Below are positions 11,031 to 24,011 of a stretch of DNA of 64,000 nucleotides, one piece after another. The notes below the pieces were generated by a model. It was given only the letters and a program-made list of their open reading frames with translations. It did not search any database and was not told the DNA's origin. Source of the stretch: Macrobrachium rosenbergii (lineage: Eukaryota > Arthropoda > Malacostraca > Decapoda > Palaemonidae); the NCBI RefSeq assembly GCF_040412425.1, contig NC_089742.1, positions 80,288,572 through 80,352,571 on the forward strand, in the 5' to 3' direction. Position 1 is the stretch's first letter. Each line of letters begins with the position of its first letter. Both the position numbers and the translations under genes were made by a program.

Positions 11031-11849
11031 ATGTCATAGCATCGTGATAAAAATTCATGTATATCTTATATATAAAATTTAATGCTTGCATGTTTGTATG
11101 TATTGTGTGCGCTGTAAAAAACCGAACCGTTTGACCAATCTAAAGAAATTTTGGCTAGTGGCCATCATTTGACCCAACTTAAATAATAGGGTAGGTTTCA
11201 AACCCGTACTCCCGCCCCCTTCCACATCCCCAATTCCCTCCCCCTCGATTTGGGACCACCATGACATGGTGAGGTGGGGGGCTCTTGAACCCCCGGAATT
11301 TGTTCCCGGGTTTGAGTCCAAGAGTTCCATTATTATTATATGTTTATTTGGATTACTTTTTGTGTAATTTTCCACTTTTGTTGAAGTTTATTGGACCTGA
11401 CAAATAGAAAAGAGATCACAGCTGGGAAAGGGTTTATATCCGAAGCTAAATAGTGAGAACTGCCCTAGCAAGCCAAACCCGCTTACACTTGGGCCACTCT
11501 AATCATGTTGTGCCATCCCCTGTGGGGTAGGGTAAGGGTCGGACATTTGGGAGTCGGTTTTCATTCGTGCTATTGGTGGAAGAATAAACTCCATGAAAGG
11601 CTGATAATATCTTTTAAAGGTTTTCAGGTAAATTTTTTCTCCCTCTCAAATCTTTATGACAAGTAAAAGTAAAGATTCGAGTACTCCTGGGCCCTTTGAT
11701 GGTACCGACTTGGCACAGTTGACGACCGCTGGAACCACCTCTGACAACTGTTTAGAAAAATGTAAAAAAAAAAACTTAGTGTAATTACCCTGGAACCCTA
11801 CGCTCCAGTACAGAGCAAACCCAAAAAAAGTAAATATCGTCTTGACCCA
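11031..11849. other. Unassigned DNA
   Basis: No gene is recognised. A pyrimidine/purine-biased stretch at 11195-11310 has a small inverted repeat around CCCCCGGAATT/GTTCCCGGG and resembles generic repeat debris. AT-rich sequence continues up to the LINE fragment. Confidence 0.4.
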
Positions 11850-12925
11850 GCCTTGACTCACTTCGACTTCCTCTTTAGGAGTGGAAGTTGGTCAAGGTTT
11901 CTAACCATGGAAACAGAACAACAAATTTCAGCCTCAAAGTTGGGAAAATACTTATTAAAAAGACATCCAACAACAGAAATGTCATTCATACAAATGAAAG
12001 AAAGGATGTGGCTTATAGAAGCCACAACAAAACACCAATCCAAAGGCTATTTGTCCATAAAACGTATTGATAATGTAAATGTAATTATAAAAAAAAAACA
12101 TGACACTATGAACCGCATTCATGGTACTATTGTGCTTCCTGAAAATAATAACGAACCGGTCGAGAAGAATATGCTAGTGGACTCAATTAAAATGAGATAT
12201 CCCAAAGTCTAAGACTGTGAGCTTTATATAATACCAAGTAAACAGAATAATAAAATATAAAGAATTGCAAAAGTAAAATTTGAAGGTCAAGATCTACCTC
12301 AGAAAATGAAAAAATTTGGGCCAAAATAGATAACCGAGATCTTACGTTCCAAAACCACTACAATGTCAAAATTATAGTAAATATGGGCACATGAAGAAAA
12401 AACTGAAAATGAACCTATATGTTATTGTGGTTCTGATGAACATGCCACACAGTGGAAATGTAGTAGGTCAAAGTGTTTAACCGTGGGCAAGATCATCACT
12501 CAAGGTCCAAAGAATGCATGCATTAAGAAAATATATACAATACAGAATTGAAAATCTTACAAGAAAGGACTGGGATGTCAATAAAAGAAGCTAAATTGAA
12601 ATGAAAGTGAGAGGAATTCAAGAAACGTCTAAGAAACGTACACATTCTTCAGAAACAAAAGCCAGTAATGAAACAGAAACACTTATAGATAGAAGAAAAT
12701 GCCTTACAAACAAAACTGAATTGGTAAAGAATAAAGAAACAAGTACAAATAATATGGATAATATTTGATCAAATTCACTTGAAGCATCAATGCAAATAGC
12801 ACAAGAGTATGCTACTACAGAAGTAGCACAAGAAAGTTGTGATGGACCAGAAATTAAAGATAAAAAGAGACCTTCAGAGAGAACACCACCCAAAGACAAA
12901 GGGCGTGAAGAAAAAAACAAAAACA
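11850..12925 (+). pseudogene. Degenerate LINE ORF1 (Jockey-type nucleic-acid-binding protein)
   Basis: The first 119 codons are open (11853-12212) and include KGYLSIKRIDNVNV...HDTMNRIHGTIVLP...MRYPKV, typical of the ORF1/Gag-like proteins of Jockey-clade LINEs. Conserved segments then continue in shifted frames: YIIPSKQN, RIAKVKFEGQDLP, a damaged first zinc knuckle near 12360-12410 (a Cys replaced by Tyr), and a second CYCGSDEHATQWKC near 12420-12470. A Lys/Glu-rich tail ends near 12925. No ORF2 follows; an unrelated hairpin-repeat fragment begins at 12932. ORF1 proteins bind element RNA. This copy cannot encode one. Confidence 0.75.
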
Positions 12926-12931
12926 AACAAG

Positions 12932-12985
12932 TAAAAAGTGCGCCGAAGAAACTTCGGGGCAATCGAGTTTTCTGTTCATTGTATA
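12932..12985 (+). repeat. Fragment of hairpin-rich interspersed repeat
   Basis: Contains the GCGCCGAAG-AAA-CTTCGGGGC hairpin followed by AATCGAGTTTTCTGT, matching the ends of the copies at 24012-24365 and 27850-28245. Only about 55 bp remain. Confidence 0.7.
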
Positions 12986-13904
12986 TGGCAAAATCCACCT
13001 CTTTTGCAGCTAAGCCCCGCCCACTGGTTACGTCACGATCATCCCTTGATGCTGACTGGTTGGCAATGGTTTCGAAAAGTTGGTTAATCTGTGGCTCTTT
13101 TCATCTTCATTAATTTTGCAATGGTTGTTTTACCGAACTAAAATACGTTCTTTTGATTATCAAAAAGAAACGTTACACTATCTCCTGAAATAAAATCATA
13201 ATACGCATCTCCCTAAAAATGGAAAAAAAGGAAAATATGAATGAAATCAGGAGTGTTCCGCGATGCTGCAATGTTGTTTTTCGTAAATCAGGTTCAACTG
13301 AATACGGCGGTGACACAGGGAATTCCTGGATCTTCTCGAATCGGTACACTTTGAATTACAGGACAGAATGTATTACTCTGATATTGTCAAGCATGTTTGC
13401 CATTATAAAATTAAACACAGACTTTGCAAATAGAGCTATACAGATTGGTATTTCATATTGATTTTAGGAAATTTTACACATTTTAATGCATAAAGGTTTT
13501 CCACGTTCCATTACAATCAGACATTACATGATATCTGGTGGGATGATTAAATGGTGGTCTTTTCTACTGAACCAGAAATGAAGTTAATTGTTACAGTATG
13601 ATAGGCTATAATGGAATTAACATTATACAATTTGTTGAGAATTTTCAAGGACATTATTATATCCTTTCGAAATAACAGGATCATAAAAATTACGTAGACC
13701 TGTAAAGTCCTATTCTTTTGTGGATTTATGCAGCTTATGGCGTTTGGATTATAGGTCTGTCTTATATTCAGCTGTTTTATTGCGGTTCTTGTTGTGTTAT
13801 TCTTGTTTTGTTGCTGTTGTTATGGCGAAAAGTAGTGAATTTGAAAATGCTCCCTTTTTTCGAATATGTAACTGCAACATTGCAGACCAAAGATAGACCT
13901 ATTC

Positions 13905-13907
<3 letters not shown>
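12986..13907. other. Unassigned DNA with a small CpG-bearing patch
   Basis: At 13010-13075 a CCCCGCCC GC-box-like motif lies beside GTTACGTCAC (CRE-like), followed by an inverted CCAAT-like motif. That is a promoter-like cluster, but no credible downstream gene was found: an 80-codon frame at 13219-13461 resembles nothing I know. The remainder is AT-rich and unassigned. Confidence 0.35.
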
Positions 13908-13970
<63 letters not shown>

Positions 13971-13972
13971 AA
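13908..13972. repeat. (GA)n microsatellite
   Basis: About 65 bp of AG dinucleotides with one interruption. Frames through it (Arg/Glu or Ser/Leu repeats) are artefacts. Confidence 0.95.
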
Positions 13973-14527
13973 TTCACTGACTTATGTATCCTTTGTCCAG
14001 CAGGTAATCCATGTAAGAATGCCCCAAAAACAAATGAATCGTGGGCTACTCGCCTGCTGGTTTGGAACATCTCGCACATAACTTTTTCAGCTAGCATTTA
14101 TTTTTTCTTATTTCTGTTAAGTATGTTTATGATGCCTTACCATAACCTTCTTTTCATAGAAATGCTACAGCAACTTTATATTTACCCATCACATTAATAT
14201 AAGTTGTTATCCCTTTTGTAAATATATTTTCAGTATCATTCATTGTGAGCAGTTCGATAGTTGTGTATAAGGCTGAGACAGCCCTATGATCGGTCTATGT
14301 GTGCCATCGGCTACAAGCCCACAGAACTTACTTTTATACTCTGTGGTATAAGTGGCTCTACATTTACTATAGCCATCGACGCAAGTACACATGTATATGT
14401 ATATGCACATGTCGATACGTGTACATTTCACCGTATGCTTATATATTATATATCGTGGGGTTGGAGCTACTATATTAATTAAAAGCTACTCTATTTCCAA
14501 CGGATATGGGTGGAAAACTATTTGCAA

Positions 14528-14690
14528 TAAGAAACTGACGCTCAGGCCCATGCCCTGTCATTGCCTCAAAAATATAAGAATTTGATGTCTAGGCCTATTC
14601 CCTGCATTGCCTCAAAATGTAAGAAATTGACGTGTAGGCCTATGCCCTGCATTGCCTCAAAATATAATTTTATATGTAGGCCTAATCTTA
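14528..14690. repeat. Three ~56-bp tandem units
   Basis: A unit of the form AGAAATTGACGTGTAGGCC-TATGCCCTG-CATTGCCTCAAAATAT occurs three times head to tail with modest divergence. A partial fourth unit (TATGTAGGCCTAATCTT) ends near 14690. It is noncoding. Confidence 0.8.
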
Positions 14691-15053
14691 CAATGATATT
14701 AACACCTGACATGCAGGATTATGATGAATTAATACCCTTATATCGGAACTGACTTCATAAGACTATGCTTCATTTCAGTTAATGTGGTCTATGTGGAATC
14801 GCTTATGTAGGCCAACACCATTAAAAAAAAAGAAAAGAAAGCAAGATGCTTGTGTATTTACACTGCGCATTATCAGAATAAAAAAAGATACAGACAGAAT
14901 GATCCAAGATCTTCGTAATGATATTATATAACTTAATCTTTATCGGAGAAATCAATTGCATAACGGCAATTCAGAAACTCAAATCTGTGGTGTTATCGTT
15001 CATGCACGGAGCTCAACATGACCGAACGGAGTCAAATCCGTAATGGCAATCAT

Positions 15054-15553
15054 NNNNNNNNNNNNNNNNNNNNNNNNNNNNNNNNNNNNNNNNNNNNNNN
15101 NNNNNNNNNNNNNNNNNNNNNNNNNNNNNNNNNNNNNNNNNNNNNNNNNNNNNNNNNNNNNNNNNNNNNNNNNNNNNNNNNNNNNNNNNNNNNNNNNNNN
15201 NNNNNNNNNNNNNNNNNNNNNNNNNNNNNNNNNNNNNNNNNNNNNNNNNNNNNNNNNNNNNNNNNNNNNNNNNNNNNNNNNNNNNNNNNNNNNNNNNNNN
15301 NNNNNNNNNNNNNNNNNNNNNNNNNNNNNNNNNNNNNNNNNNNNNNNNNNNNNNNNNNNNNNNNNNNNNNNNNNNNNNNNNNNNNNNNNNNNNNNNNNNN
15401 NNNNNNNNNNNNNNNNNNNNNNNNNNNNNNNNNNNNNNNNNNNNNNNNNNNNNNNNNNNNNNNNNNNNNNNNNNNNNNNNNNNNNNNNNNNNNNNNNNNN
15501 NNNNNNNNNNNNNNNNNNNNNNNNNNNNNNNNNNNNNNNNNNNNNNNNNNNNN
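15054..15553. other. Assembly gap (500 N)
   Basis: Exactly 500 undetermined bases, which looks like a nominal scaffold gap rather than a measured length. Confidence 0.98.
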
Positions 15554-15959
15554 GCAAAATGTTGCATTTTTTGCAGTGATAATAAACAATAATGATGATT
15601 AAAAATATACTCCTGACAGTGGAATAAATTATGCTTTCTTTACACTATCTAAAATCATTTGAAAACGTGATTAAGAGGAATATAAAACCACCACAATCGG
15701 CCAGCATTATAGTTTCCTTGTAATTTCAGTTTCATCATACTATACACTGTATTGTATGAACGCACTTCCAATCTATGACAGTGACAGGACAGATTTGTCC
15801 GTTCTTTAATTTTCTAAGGTTGGGAAATGCGCCTGTTTTATAAGGAAGACGTCGATAACCTTTTTTAACACAGCATTAGTTTGACATAACCTCATGTGTT
15901 AAATTTTCATTAAAACCGTGAATACTTGCTAACGATCTTTTGAAAGTACGTTTCATTCA

Positions 15960-15962
<3 letters not shown>

Positions 15963-16036
<74 letters not shown>
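15963..16036. repeat. (TC)n microsatellite
   Basis: About 37 uninterrupted TC dinucleotides. Confidence 0.97.
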
Positions 16037-16037
<1 letters not shown>

Positions 16038-16229
16038 GTAATCTACTTACTAACAAAATGACTTCTCGACGTTCAAATTTCCTAAGACTATTTAAACAGG
16101 CTTGCTCCCACTGACTCCCTTCAATCTGAAGGAGAAATACGGGAGTAAAGTTTCTCTTTCCAAGTGAGAATCAAACCCAAATACGGAGAAAAAATAATTC
16201 GACGTAATATACCATATCAGGAAGAATAG

Positions 16230-16445
<216 letters not shown>

Positions 16446-16479
16446 CGATTTTTTGTTACATGCAAACTTTTTTATATTA

Positions 16480-16930
16480 GAAAATATTAAGCCACAAGTA
16501 TCATTTAATATCCAGTTCTTTATACCTCGGATATAACTGACAACCGAAGAAAGTTATAATTTTTTGTGCTTCGTCACCGGTGGGATTAGAGCCGCCGCTT
16601 GGTTTATAAACAACGATATACAGTGACTCTTTACATACGTGATGCCAGTCGAATTCAGGTTTTGTACTTAGAATCAATATCGGTATTTATGGCATAATAT
16701 TTGTGATCATAAAAAATATCCCTGTATGTGGCAAAATATTCAAAATTACTCGTGTGACAAACTTACCAATCATTTATCATGGTGGAGGTGGGATGATATT
16801 GATTCTAAGTACTCAGTAGTCAGAAGTCATGGTACATTGTTGTTTCTAAACCAGGCAGCCGTTCGAATCTCACCCGCGACAAAGCACTTATCAATTATCA
16901 TACCCCTTGCAAGTGAAAAATGGTCATTTT
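16480..16930. repeat. Diverged member of the tRNA-cored SINE/inverted family
   Basis: The left end (TTTAATATCCAGTTC, TACCTCGGATATAA) matches the end of the 20565-21800 units. A B-box-like CCGTTCGAATCTC occurs near 16860, followed by TTATCAATTATCATACCCCTT, the counterpart of the opposite end. It follows a (TA)n tract. Similarity is patchy, so boundaries are approximate. Confidence 0.45.
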
Positions 16931-17269
16931 GAATAAAATTTCAATAGGTAGGATTACAAACCCCCATAAACACTCGGGTGTCCGTCAGTAGGAGAGAGTG
17001 AGAATGGCAAGTCCTGGAGAGTCGGATAAGGCCAATAAGGACACATATATTGTGGACACATAGTGGAAAAAAATTAAAGCAATTCTACGGGTAATCCATA
17101 CCGTATTTAACTGACTGAGACCAGCAAAGTAAAGAGCCTCGATCTTTAGTAGCGGGGATCAATCGAGGAAAAGGAAAAGTATTTTGCAGGAGAGACCCAT
17201 ATGGTTGTGCATGTTTCTCGAGGAGAACTGTGCTCCATTAAAGTATTGAGTGGCACATGGCTTGTATTC

Positions 17270-17730
17270 CCCTCTCAAAGAAGGACTGTAGAATGTAAGT
17301 GTCTAATTGTTTTGTTTTCATCCCCCTTCAGCAAGGCGACAAAGCGAAACTGGTAACAGGTTAAATGGAAGATTAAACGATAGTTGAAGGATTCAGCCGC
17401 CATGTGTTAAGCAGCAAACAGGGAATGAAATACATCTGTGGGAGAAAAAGGGTAACTGCCAATCACAGTGATTAACAACTACCCTAGTTTTGCACGCCGA
17501 GAAAATCGGCAGGGCACGAAGCGCCATACCGTTGTTGAGCTTTGTCGAGAAATTCTGCCAGTGGTTGAATGGTTCCAGTGATAAATACTCTCTTCCTGTT
17601 ATATTGCTGATGATCTCCATAAATTTGCACATGAAGTACCTGAGCTTACCGTGAGTCATTAGTACTTTCAACTGATCTTTTGCCAGTCTAGGAGGGAACT
17701 TGTGCTGAAGAAGGAAGATACAAGGCAATT
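17270..17730 (-). pseudogene. LINE remnant, homologous to 46700-46860
   Basis: The block GAAGGACTG-AGAATGTAAGTGT...AGCAAGGCGACAAAG...CAGGTTAAATGGAAGA is clearly related to 46710-46850. In both places a decayed minus-strand LINE ORF1 lies just to the right, so this is probably the same element downstream of ORF1. A 111-codon minus-strand frame (17393-17728) crosses it but shows no domain I recognise. Confidence 0.4.
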
Positions 17731-17899
17731 TTGAGGCCTGGGATTTGGGGTTGGGTTGGGAGTAGGATGAGGAAGAGGGGTTGTGGGTGTTGGTTGCTCG
17801 GTTTGTGTATCTTCCTCTTCATATAAAACTAGTGCTACCTCCAGAGGTTTCTCTCTTGTTACATACTTTTATTTAATAAACTTCTGTGTCTGTCCATCT

Positions 17900-18160
17900 G
17901 TTTGGGTCAATTCTTGTAACTCAATTTTTGACCTGTTCCTTTCGTCCGGTGGACTTGAAATTTTGCATGGTTACTTAATCCTAGTGACACTACAGCCTTA
18001 CATGATCAGTAGGTCAGCAGTGACCTCTAGTGACCCTACAGTGACCTCTCCCAGTATGAAAATCTTCGGATTTTTCATACCTTCTTTGACTCAGTAGAAT
18101 AAGTCAATAACTCTACGGATTTTCCATACCTTCTTAGGCTCGACAAGCTAACACGTTCAA
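17900..18160. repeat. Unclassified interspersed repeat with internal short repeats
   Basis: Contains repeated AGTGACC(T/C)...ACAGTGACCTCT motifs and two copies of a GGATTTTTCATACCTTCTTT-like block 60 bp apart. It reads like a low-complexity interspersed repeat inserted in the LINE remnant. No coding is evident. Confidence 0.4.
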
Positions 18161-18203
18161 TTTCGTTAGCTACAATCATAATTCGGTTACAATATCGATC
18201 AAA

Positions 18204-18490
18204 ACTAAAAAGTATAATATAAAAAAATATTTAAAAAAAATTTTAACACGCTGTTATTAAAATGCACTGGAAAGTAAAAAATATTTTGAGACACCAGGAT
18301 TTCTAACAATTTATCATGTCTACAAAAATAAAAGTGTGGGCGCCAAACATGGAAATAAAAAGTCTTACTTTTCTTTTATTTTTGTAGACATGATTAATTG
18401 TAAGAAAATCCTGGTGTGTCTCAAATTATTTTTTACTTTATAGTGCATTTTAATAACAACCTGTTGAAAAATTTATACTTTTTTTATTTC
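18204..18490. repeat. Palindromic MITE, ~135-bp arms
   Basis: The two halves are near-perfect reverse complements. Matching landmarks include AAAGTATAA, TTATTAAAATGCACT, AAGTAAAAAATA-TTTGAGACAC-CCAGGATTT and CATGTCTACAAAAATAAAAG on the left, and their complements on the right around a ~25-bp centre. This is a foldback MITE structure with no coding. It interrupts the LINE remnant. Confidence 0.8.
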
Positions 18491-19510
18491 TTTCCTTTGT
18501 TCTTGGGCTGTCGTTGGCCTGGGGTTTGGTACAGGTATTGCTGTCGGTCTTGGTAGATTTGTTCTTCCTTTCAACTGAACAATGAGAGCCATTCTAGCAA
18601 TGCATCGTTTAAACCACTCATAGAGAGGCTCAGAACAGTTGGGGCTACTTAGGAGTAGTAGGTTCCCCTATTTAATTTTTTCCAGACATTCCCTGATCTC
18701 GTGTCTCTTGGAATAATTTTAGGGCCCCTGTTACAGTCCTGGTGACGCCAGAAGCAGGAAGCACCTAAGAGGCTAGTCTGTAGTATACTCCTCTGTGGGA
18801 AAATATCACCATGTTTTAAACCACATTGGTTCGAAACTGGTCCTCTGAAGGTCTCTAGGATTTTTCGTGAAGCAGCTTTTTGTTTCACACCATCTAGCAT
18901 TAGTGATATGAGGGAGCTTCAGAAGAGGGTCCACAGGGAGCTCTATAGAGCAATTGTAGATAATGGCTGTGTTAAATTTTTTCATTCGATTTACTAGTTT
19001 GAAATCAATGTTGCCCTTCACTAGGTCTATAATCGCTCTGTCCTTGGGTGTGATGGTAGATTCTCCCCCGTGATTTGGTCTTGCAGTGATGTTGATGCCT
19101 GGGTTATTCTTCTGAATGGCAACCACTACAGCGTAAGAGGTCCGTACTAAAGCTGGAAGCGCTTTAAACTTCGGCAGTGGAGGGTATTCAGTCGTGTCCG
19201 AGACTGGAAGAGGAGATGAGGGTTGGGGAAGGAGGGCGAGTAAGAAGAAGGGATGGTTATGGAGGGAGAGGAGGACGAGGAGGAGGAAAGTTTGAGGACG
19301 TCGGAGGATGAGGGATGGAGGCTTATGAGGGGAGGAGGGGGGGATAAGGGAGGAGGAGGAGGTGGAGGGTGAAGGGGACAGCAAGCAAGGAGTTTCTGAA
19401 TGTGTTGCTTGGTTATATCTGGTTATCCTCTTCTCAGATGGAGGACGACTGTTATCGGTAAAATAAGCAAAAGGCGGAGGACTTTTTCTTCATAGAACAG
19501 GTCATGCTTC
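18491..19510 (-). pseudogene. Decayed LINE ORF1 (Pro/Ser-rich N-terminus, CCHC knuckles)
   Basis: On the minus strand the segment starts with a Pro/Ser-rich N-terminus (19200-19390). It continues through an open stretch with RTSYAVVVAIQKNNPGI and KDRAIIDLVKG...NRMKKFNTAIIYNCSIELPVDPLL, then shifts frame into a damaged zinc-knuckle region. HQDCNRGP and a CSKRHETRECLEK-like segment are recoverable across frames, and the tail to 18500 is Pro/Gln-rich. This layout matches the Gag-like ORF1 of arthropod Jockey/I-type LINEs. A second copy lies at 46860-48060. Several frameshifts make it nonfunctional. Confidence 0.65.
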
Positions 19511-19559
19511 ATAAGTCATTCTAACAACAAAGTAACACATTACACTGGACAGTCCTATA

Positions 19560-19870
19560 AGGAACTATGCAAGAGACGGCACTGTCTGAATATGATGTAC
19601 GCGTTGAAAACAGCTAAAGTGCCATCTTTTGTCACGTAAAGAATTTTTTGAACACCCTAGGGATCGGAATTCAGCTAGAATAGTTTTTAAAAGCTCATCA
19701 ATGCATGATAGGTTATTAGTTGAAGGATGCCTCAATAATTCTTTTAGAAATATGAACTTGAACGATGGCCTTTTTATGGTGGAAAAATTATGGAAAAGTT
19801 TTATTCTTAATGATCCAAAAGTAAAACAAGCAGTTAGATATTTTGCAAACAGATAATTTTGTATTTTGAA
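19560..19870 (+). pseudogene. Unrecognised fragment, possibly a retroelement C-terminus
   Basis: A 75-codon frame (19629-19856) includes FEHPRDRNSARIVFKSSSMHDRLLVEGCL, with weak continuity upstream in another frame. The R..LLVE.CL pattern followed by MNLNDG faintly resembles the C-terminal nuclease region of Penelope-like elements. I would not assign it without a profile search. It lies just downstream of the minus-strand LINE. Confidence 0.25.
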
Positions 19871-20107
19871 TATAGTAACTGTATAATGCCACCAAGTAAG
19901 TTTTTGTTCTGAAGAATGTTTTTTTCCACACTTCAGTTAACGCGTTTTTATCGTTATCTGTGATCCCATATTGCTTTCTTCCGTAAGTTGTTCTTAAAAC
20001 TCTTTAGTACCCTGAAGATGACTAAAATAAAAATCAAAAAGTCTTGGTATCTCCTTTTAGTTTCATATGAGGATCTCTTATATTCTTCATCATGAGACCA
20101 TTGTGAA

Positions 20108-20562
<455 letters not shown>

Positions 20563-21830
20563 CAGAAAGCTACAAACGTCCTTTTTAATATCCAATTCAC
20601 TCTACCTCGGAAATAATATATTTTCATATATGTTACCGAAGGGAATTTTTAGTTGATAAAAGTCCACCGTCCGTGGGGTCGAACCAGCGACAGACGAGGA
20701 ATCAGGACTACAGTGACACACTAACGCAGTCGGCCACAAGAGAGGTATAAGTGAATAACATCTCCCATCATCTCACCCGTCGAACTCAGGTGTTTTGCGT
20801 TTGGAGACGATATCCACCCACCTCTTCCATGTTGACCGTGTAGTGCGTTTGTTTGTCACGTAGCCATATTATGACTATTTATCACATCACCGATTCATAC
20901 AATCCAAAGCTACAAACGTCTTTTAATATCAATTCAAAATAATATATTTTCATATATGTTACCGAAGGGAATTTTTAGTTGATAATAAGTCCACCGTCCG
21001 TGGGTCGAACCAGCGACAGACGAGGAATCAGGACTACAGTGACACACTAACGCAGTCGGCCACAAGAGAGGTATAAGTGAATAACATCTCCATCATCTCA
21101 CCCGTCGAACTCAGGTGTTTTGCGTTTGGAGACGATATCCACCCACTTCTTCCATGTTGACCGTGTGTTTTTGAAAATTAACCATATAAACTATTTATCA
21201 CATCACCGTGATTCAATCAGGCTACAAACGTCCTTAAATATCCAATTCACTACCTCGAAATAATATATTTTCATATATGTTAGCAAAGGGAATTTTTAGT
21301 TGATAATAAGTCCACCGTCCGTGAAGAACCAGCGACGGACGGAATCAGGACTACAGTGACACACTAACGCAGTCGGCCACAAGAGGTATAAGTGAATAAC
21401 ATCTCCCATCATCTCACCCGTCGAACTCAGGTGTTTTGCGTTTGGAGGCGATATCCACCACCTCTTCCATGTTGACCGTGAGTGCATGATGTGATAAATA
21501 GTCATATGGCTCGTGCGACAAACGCACTACGGTCAACATGGAAGAGGTGGTGGATATCGTCTCCAAACGCAAAACACCTGAGTTCGTGAGATGATGGGAG
21601 ATGTTATTCACTGCCTCTCTTGTGGCCGACTGCGTTAGTGTGTCACTTTCCCTGATTCCTCGTCCGTCGCTGGTTTGTTCGACCCCGCGGGACGGTGGAC
21701 TTATTATCAACTAAAAATTCCCCTTCGCAACATATATGAAAATATATTATTTCCGAGTAGAGTGAATTGGATATTAAAGGACGTTTGTAGCTTTCTGATT
21801 GTATATGAATCAATGTGATAAATAGTCAAT
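20563..21830. repeat. Cluster of four tRNA-cored SINE-like units (three antisense, one sense)
   Basis: Three direct units (about 20563-20905, 20906-21205, 21215-21495) are followed by one inverted unit (21496-21800). Read on the minus strand, each direct unit has an A-box-like TGGCCGACTGCG (20725-20736 in unit 1) about 50 nt before a B box GGTTCGACCCCAC (20673-20685). A non-tRNA body ends in GGACGTTTGTAGCTT and then (TA)n. The third unit has lost its B box. Units 3 and 4 meet head to head and form a palindrome with ~290-bp arms. The tRNA-derived origin is inferred from the Pol III boxes. Confidence 0.7.
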
Positions 21831-22182
<352 letters not shown>

Positions 22183-22183
<1 letters not shown>

Positions 22184-23380
22184 CAACTGGAAGAAATATT
22201 CTTCTGATAAGGAATTGACATGGTCCATATTTTCCAGTTCTTGAATGCAGGCACCATGTTGCCGTGTATGATCTTGAAGAAGCAAAAAAAAAAAAAAAAC
22301 AATAGGAAATACGGCCGCTGTAAATTTGCCGGCTCAGCGCAATTTGAACAGGACCGGGTGAAATATGGGAGCCTCGTGATTGTTAGAAAATTGCTAAATT
22401 TCAAGGTGTAAAGGAAAAAGCAGGAAGTAAATATAGTCAGTTGGCAGAAAGGAAATTTCAAGTACCGTCTTCTAGGCTTAATTTATGTTGCTGAGTGATT
22501 CATAGGAGTCGGTTCACCGCCACGGTGTTTATTTATTTTTTTTTCCCTTTTTTTGATGCGGGGATGTGGAACTTCTATTTACAGAAGAGCATGTGAACCA
22601 TCTCTTCTAAAAGGAAGTGGTAAATATTTCAACTTCATTTCGTTTGACTGCTGACCTGGTTGTCTAGGAAACTATGCCTCAGGTCCTCAACTTGGAGCTG
22701 ATGTTTGTTATTGTTGTTGTTGTTATGTTAGCCAATGAAACCCAAGTAATGTAAGCTTTAAAGAATAAGTTTTTATGTAAATCTAGTAGTAGAAAGGGAA
22801 GTACCTTCATTGACAAATTCGCGACTACCTATATCGAGAATGGGCGTAAAGGATTTGGAAGTCTCCCAAGTACTTGATTTCCTGCCGTAAATATTTGTGA
22901 TAGAAATGTTTATAGGAAGCAATGAAGATGAGCATCGCGCTAGAAAGCATATAAAGAATAAACAAATGTAAAGTTATTATAAAACCTTGGAAAATCATCT
23001 ATGAAATAATTTCAACATGATTAATGAGAATGAAGTGTCAACGATTAAATTACTAGTTTTTTGTGAGATAAAAGAAAAAGAGCAAGTAAACGGCCATCTC
23101 ATAATCATGAGAAACACAAAACAAATCGTAGATCCCTCAGTACTTGAACCTCAAACCCCTAAAAAATATGCCATATCAAACTTAATTTGCTGGTTTTATA
23201 TATGAATCAGCGTTAGTAAAAACTAATCATATGGTGAATAAAAATTTCAAAGTCGAAGTTAATGAAATACACAGTCTGCAATGTGAAACGAATATGGTTT
23301 TAATATTCAGTTGACGTTTTAAAACCAACGCTGGCAATGCCCACATAAATTGAACTTCTAATTGATATTCAGTACAAGCA
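22183..23380. other. Unassigned DNA
   Basis: AT-rich sequence with an A-run at 22284-22300 and a GTT microrepeat near 22710. No gene, RNA or recognisable repeat was found. Confidence 0.4.
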
Positions 23381-23389
23381 TTGAGAATG

Positions 23390-23640
23390 ACCTCTTTAGG
23401 CTTTCAGACATTCGTAATAAATGCTTCGATTTCACGAGTTATATTTGAACCATCGGTCGCGTTCGCTGCTTCGAGCTTCAAAGAGAATATATACAAAGGG
23501 AATAGGTTTCGTCCAGAGATTAAAAAATGTTTCTTTTGCTCTCCTTCCTCTGGAGATAAAAAATAATGTTTCTTTTAACATACGCTATTCGAGTCAAAGG
23601 AGGAAATTGAATTAAAGCTTTAGCCGAAAAATCTTCAGCG
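23390..23640 (+). repeat. Interspersed repeat X, copy 1
   Basis: Shares the blocks ACAAAGGGAATAGGTTTCG-TCCAG-GATTAAAAA, TTTTGCTCTCCTTC and TTCGAGTCAAAG-AGG with 28955-29240. No coding frame is conserved between copies. Confidence 0.6.
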
Positions 23641-24011
23641 TCTGCATTCTTTATACATTTTCGTAGGAAATACACTAATGCTAGTGGTTTGTTATGTAAA
23701 AAGTCGTAATTACTTTAGTAACTATTTCATTTTACTCTGAGAAAAAATTTATGTATAATCAGCACATTTTACTGGAATTTCTTTTTATTCATAACTTTTA
23801 ACTGGCGTTTTCGTCCAGCTTTAGATCGTAACTGTCTAATATATTTAATAATTTTAGCGCTACCACATTTACGGAGAAATTATGACATTTTTGCGTGAAA
23901 AAACTCCTAATCCATCCATATTACTGCGACATTTTTTCTAGTTGAGGGCCACGGTTAGAACTACTTCAGATACTTAAAGTAAAATAAGCTACCTATAAAG
24001 GGGTTATGATA

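Noticed and set aside
12990..13075. Host promoter from clustered GC-box, CRE-like and CCAAT-like motifs
   Set aside because: No coding exon downstream, and short motifs of this kind are expected by chance. Kept only as a remark on the unassigned stretch.
15000..15602. Frames crossing 15000-15602
   Set aside because: They consist of undetermined bases in the 500-N assembly gap.
22183..22470. Coding exon from minus-strand frame with [18 protein letters not shown]
   Set aside because: Short, ends in the adjacent (TA)n tract, and shows no conserved domain or splice context I can support.
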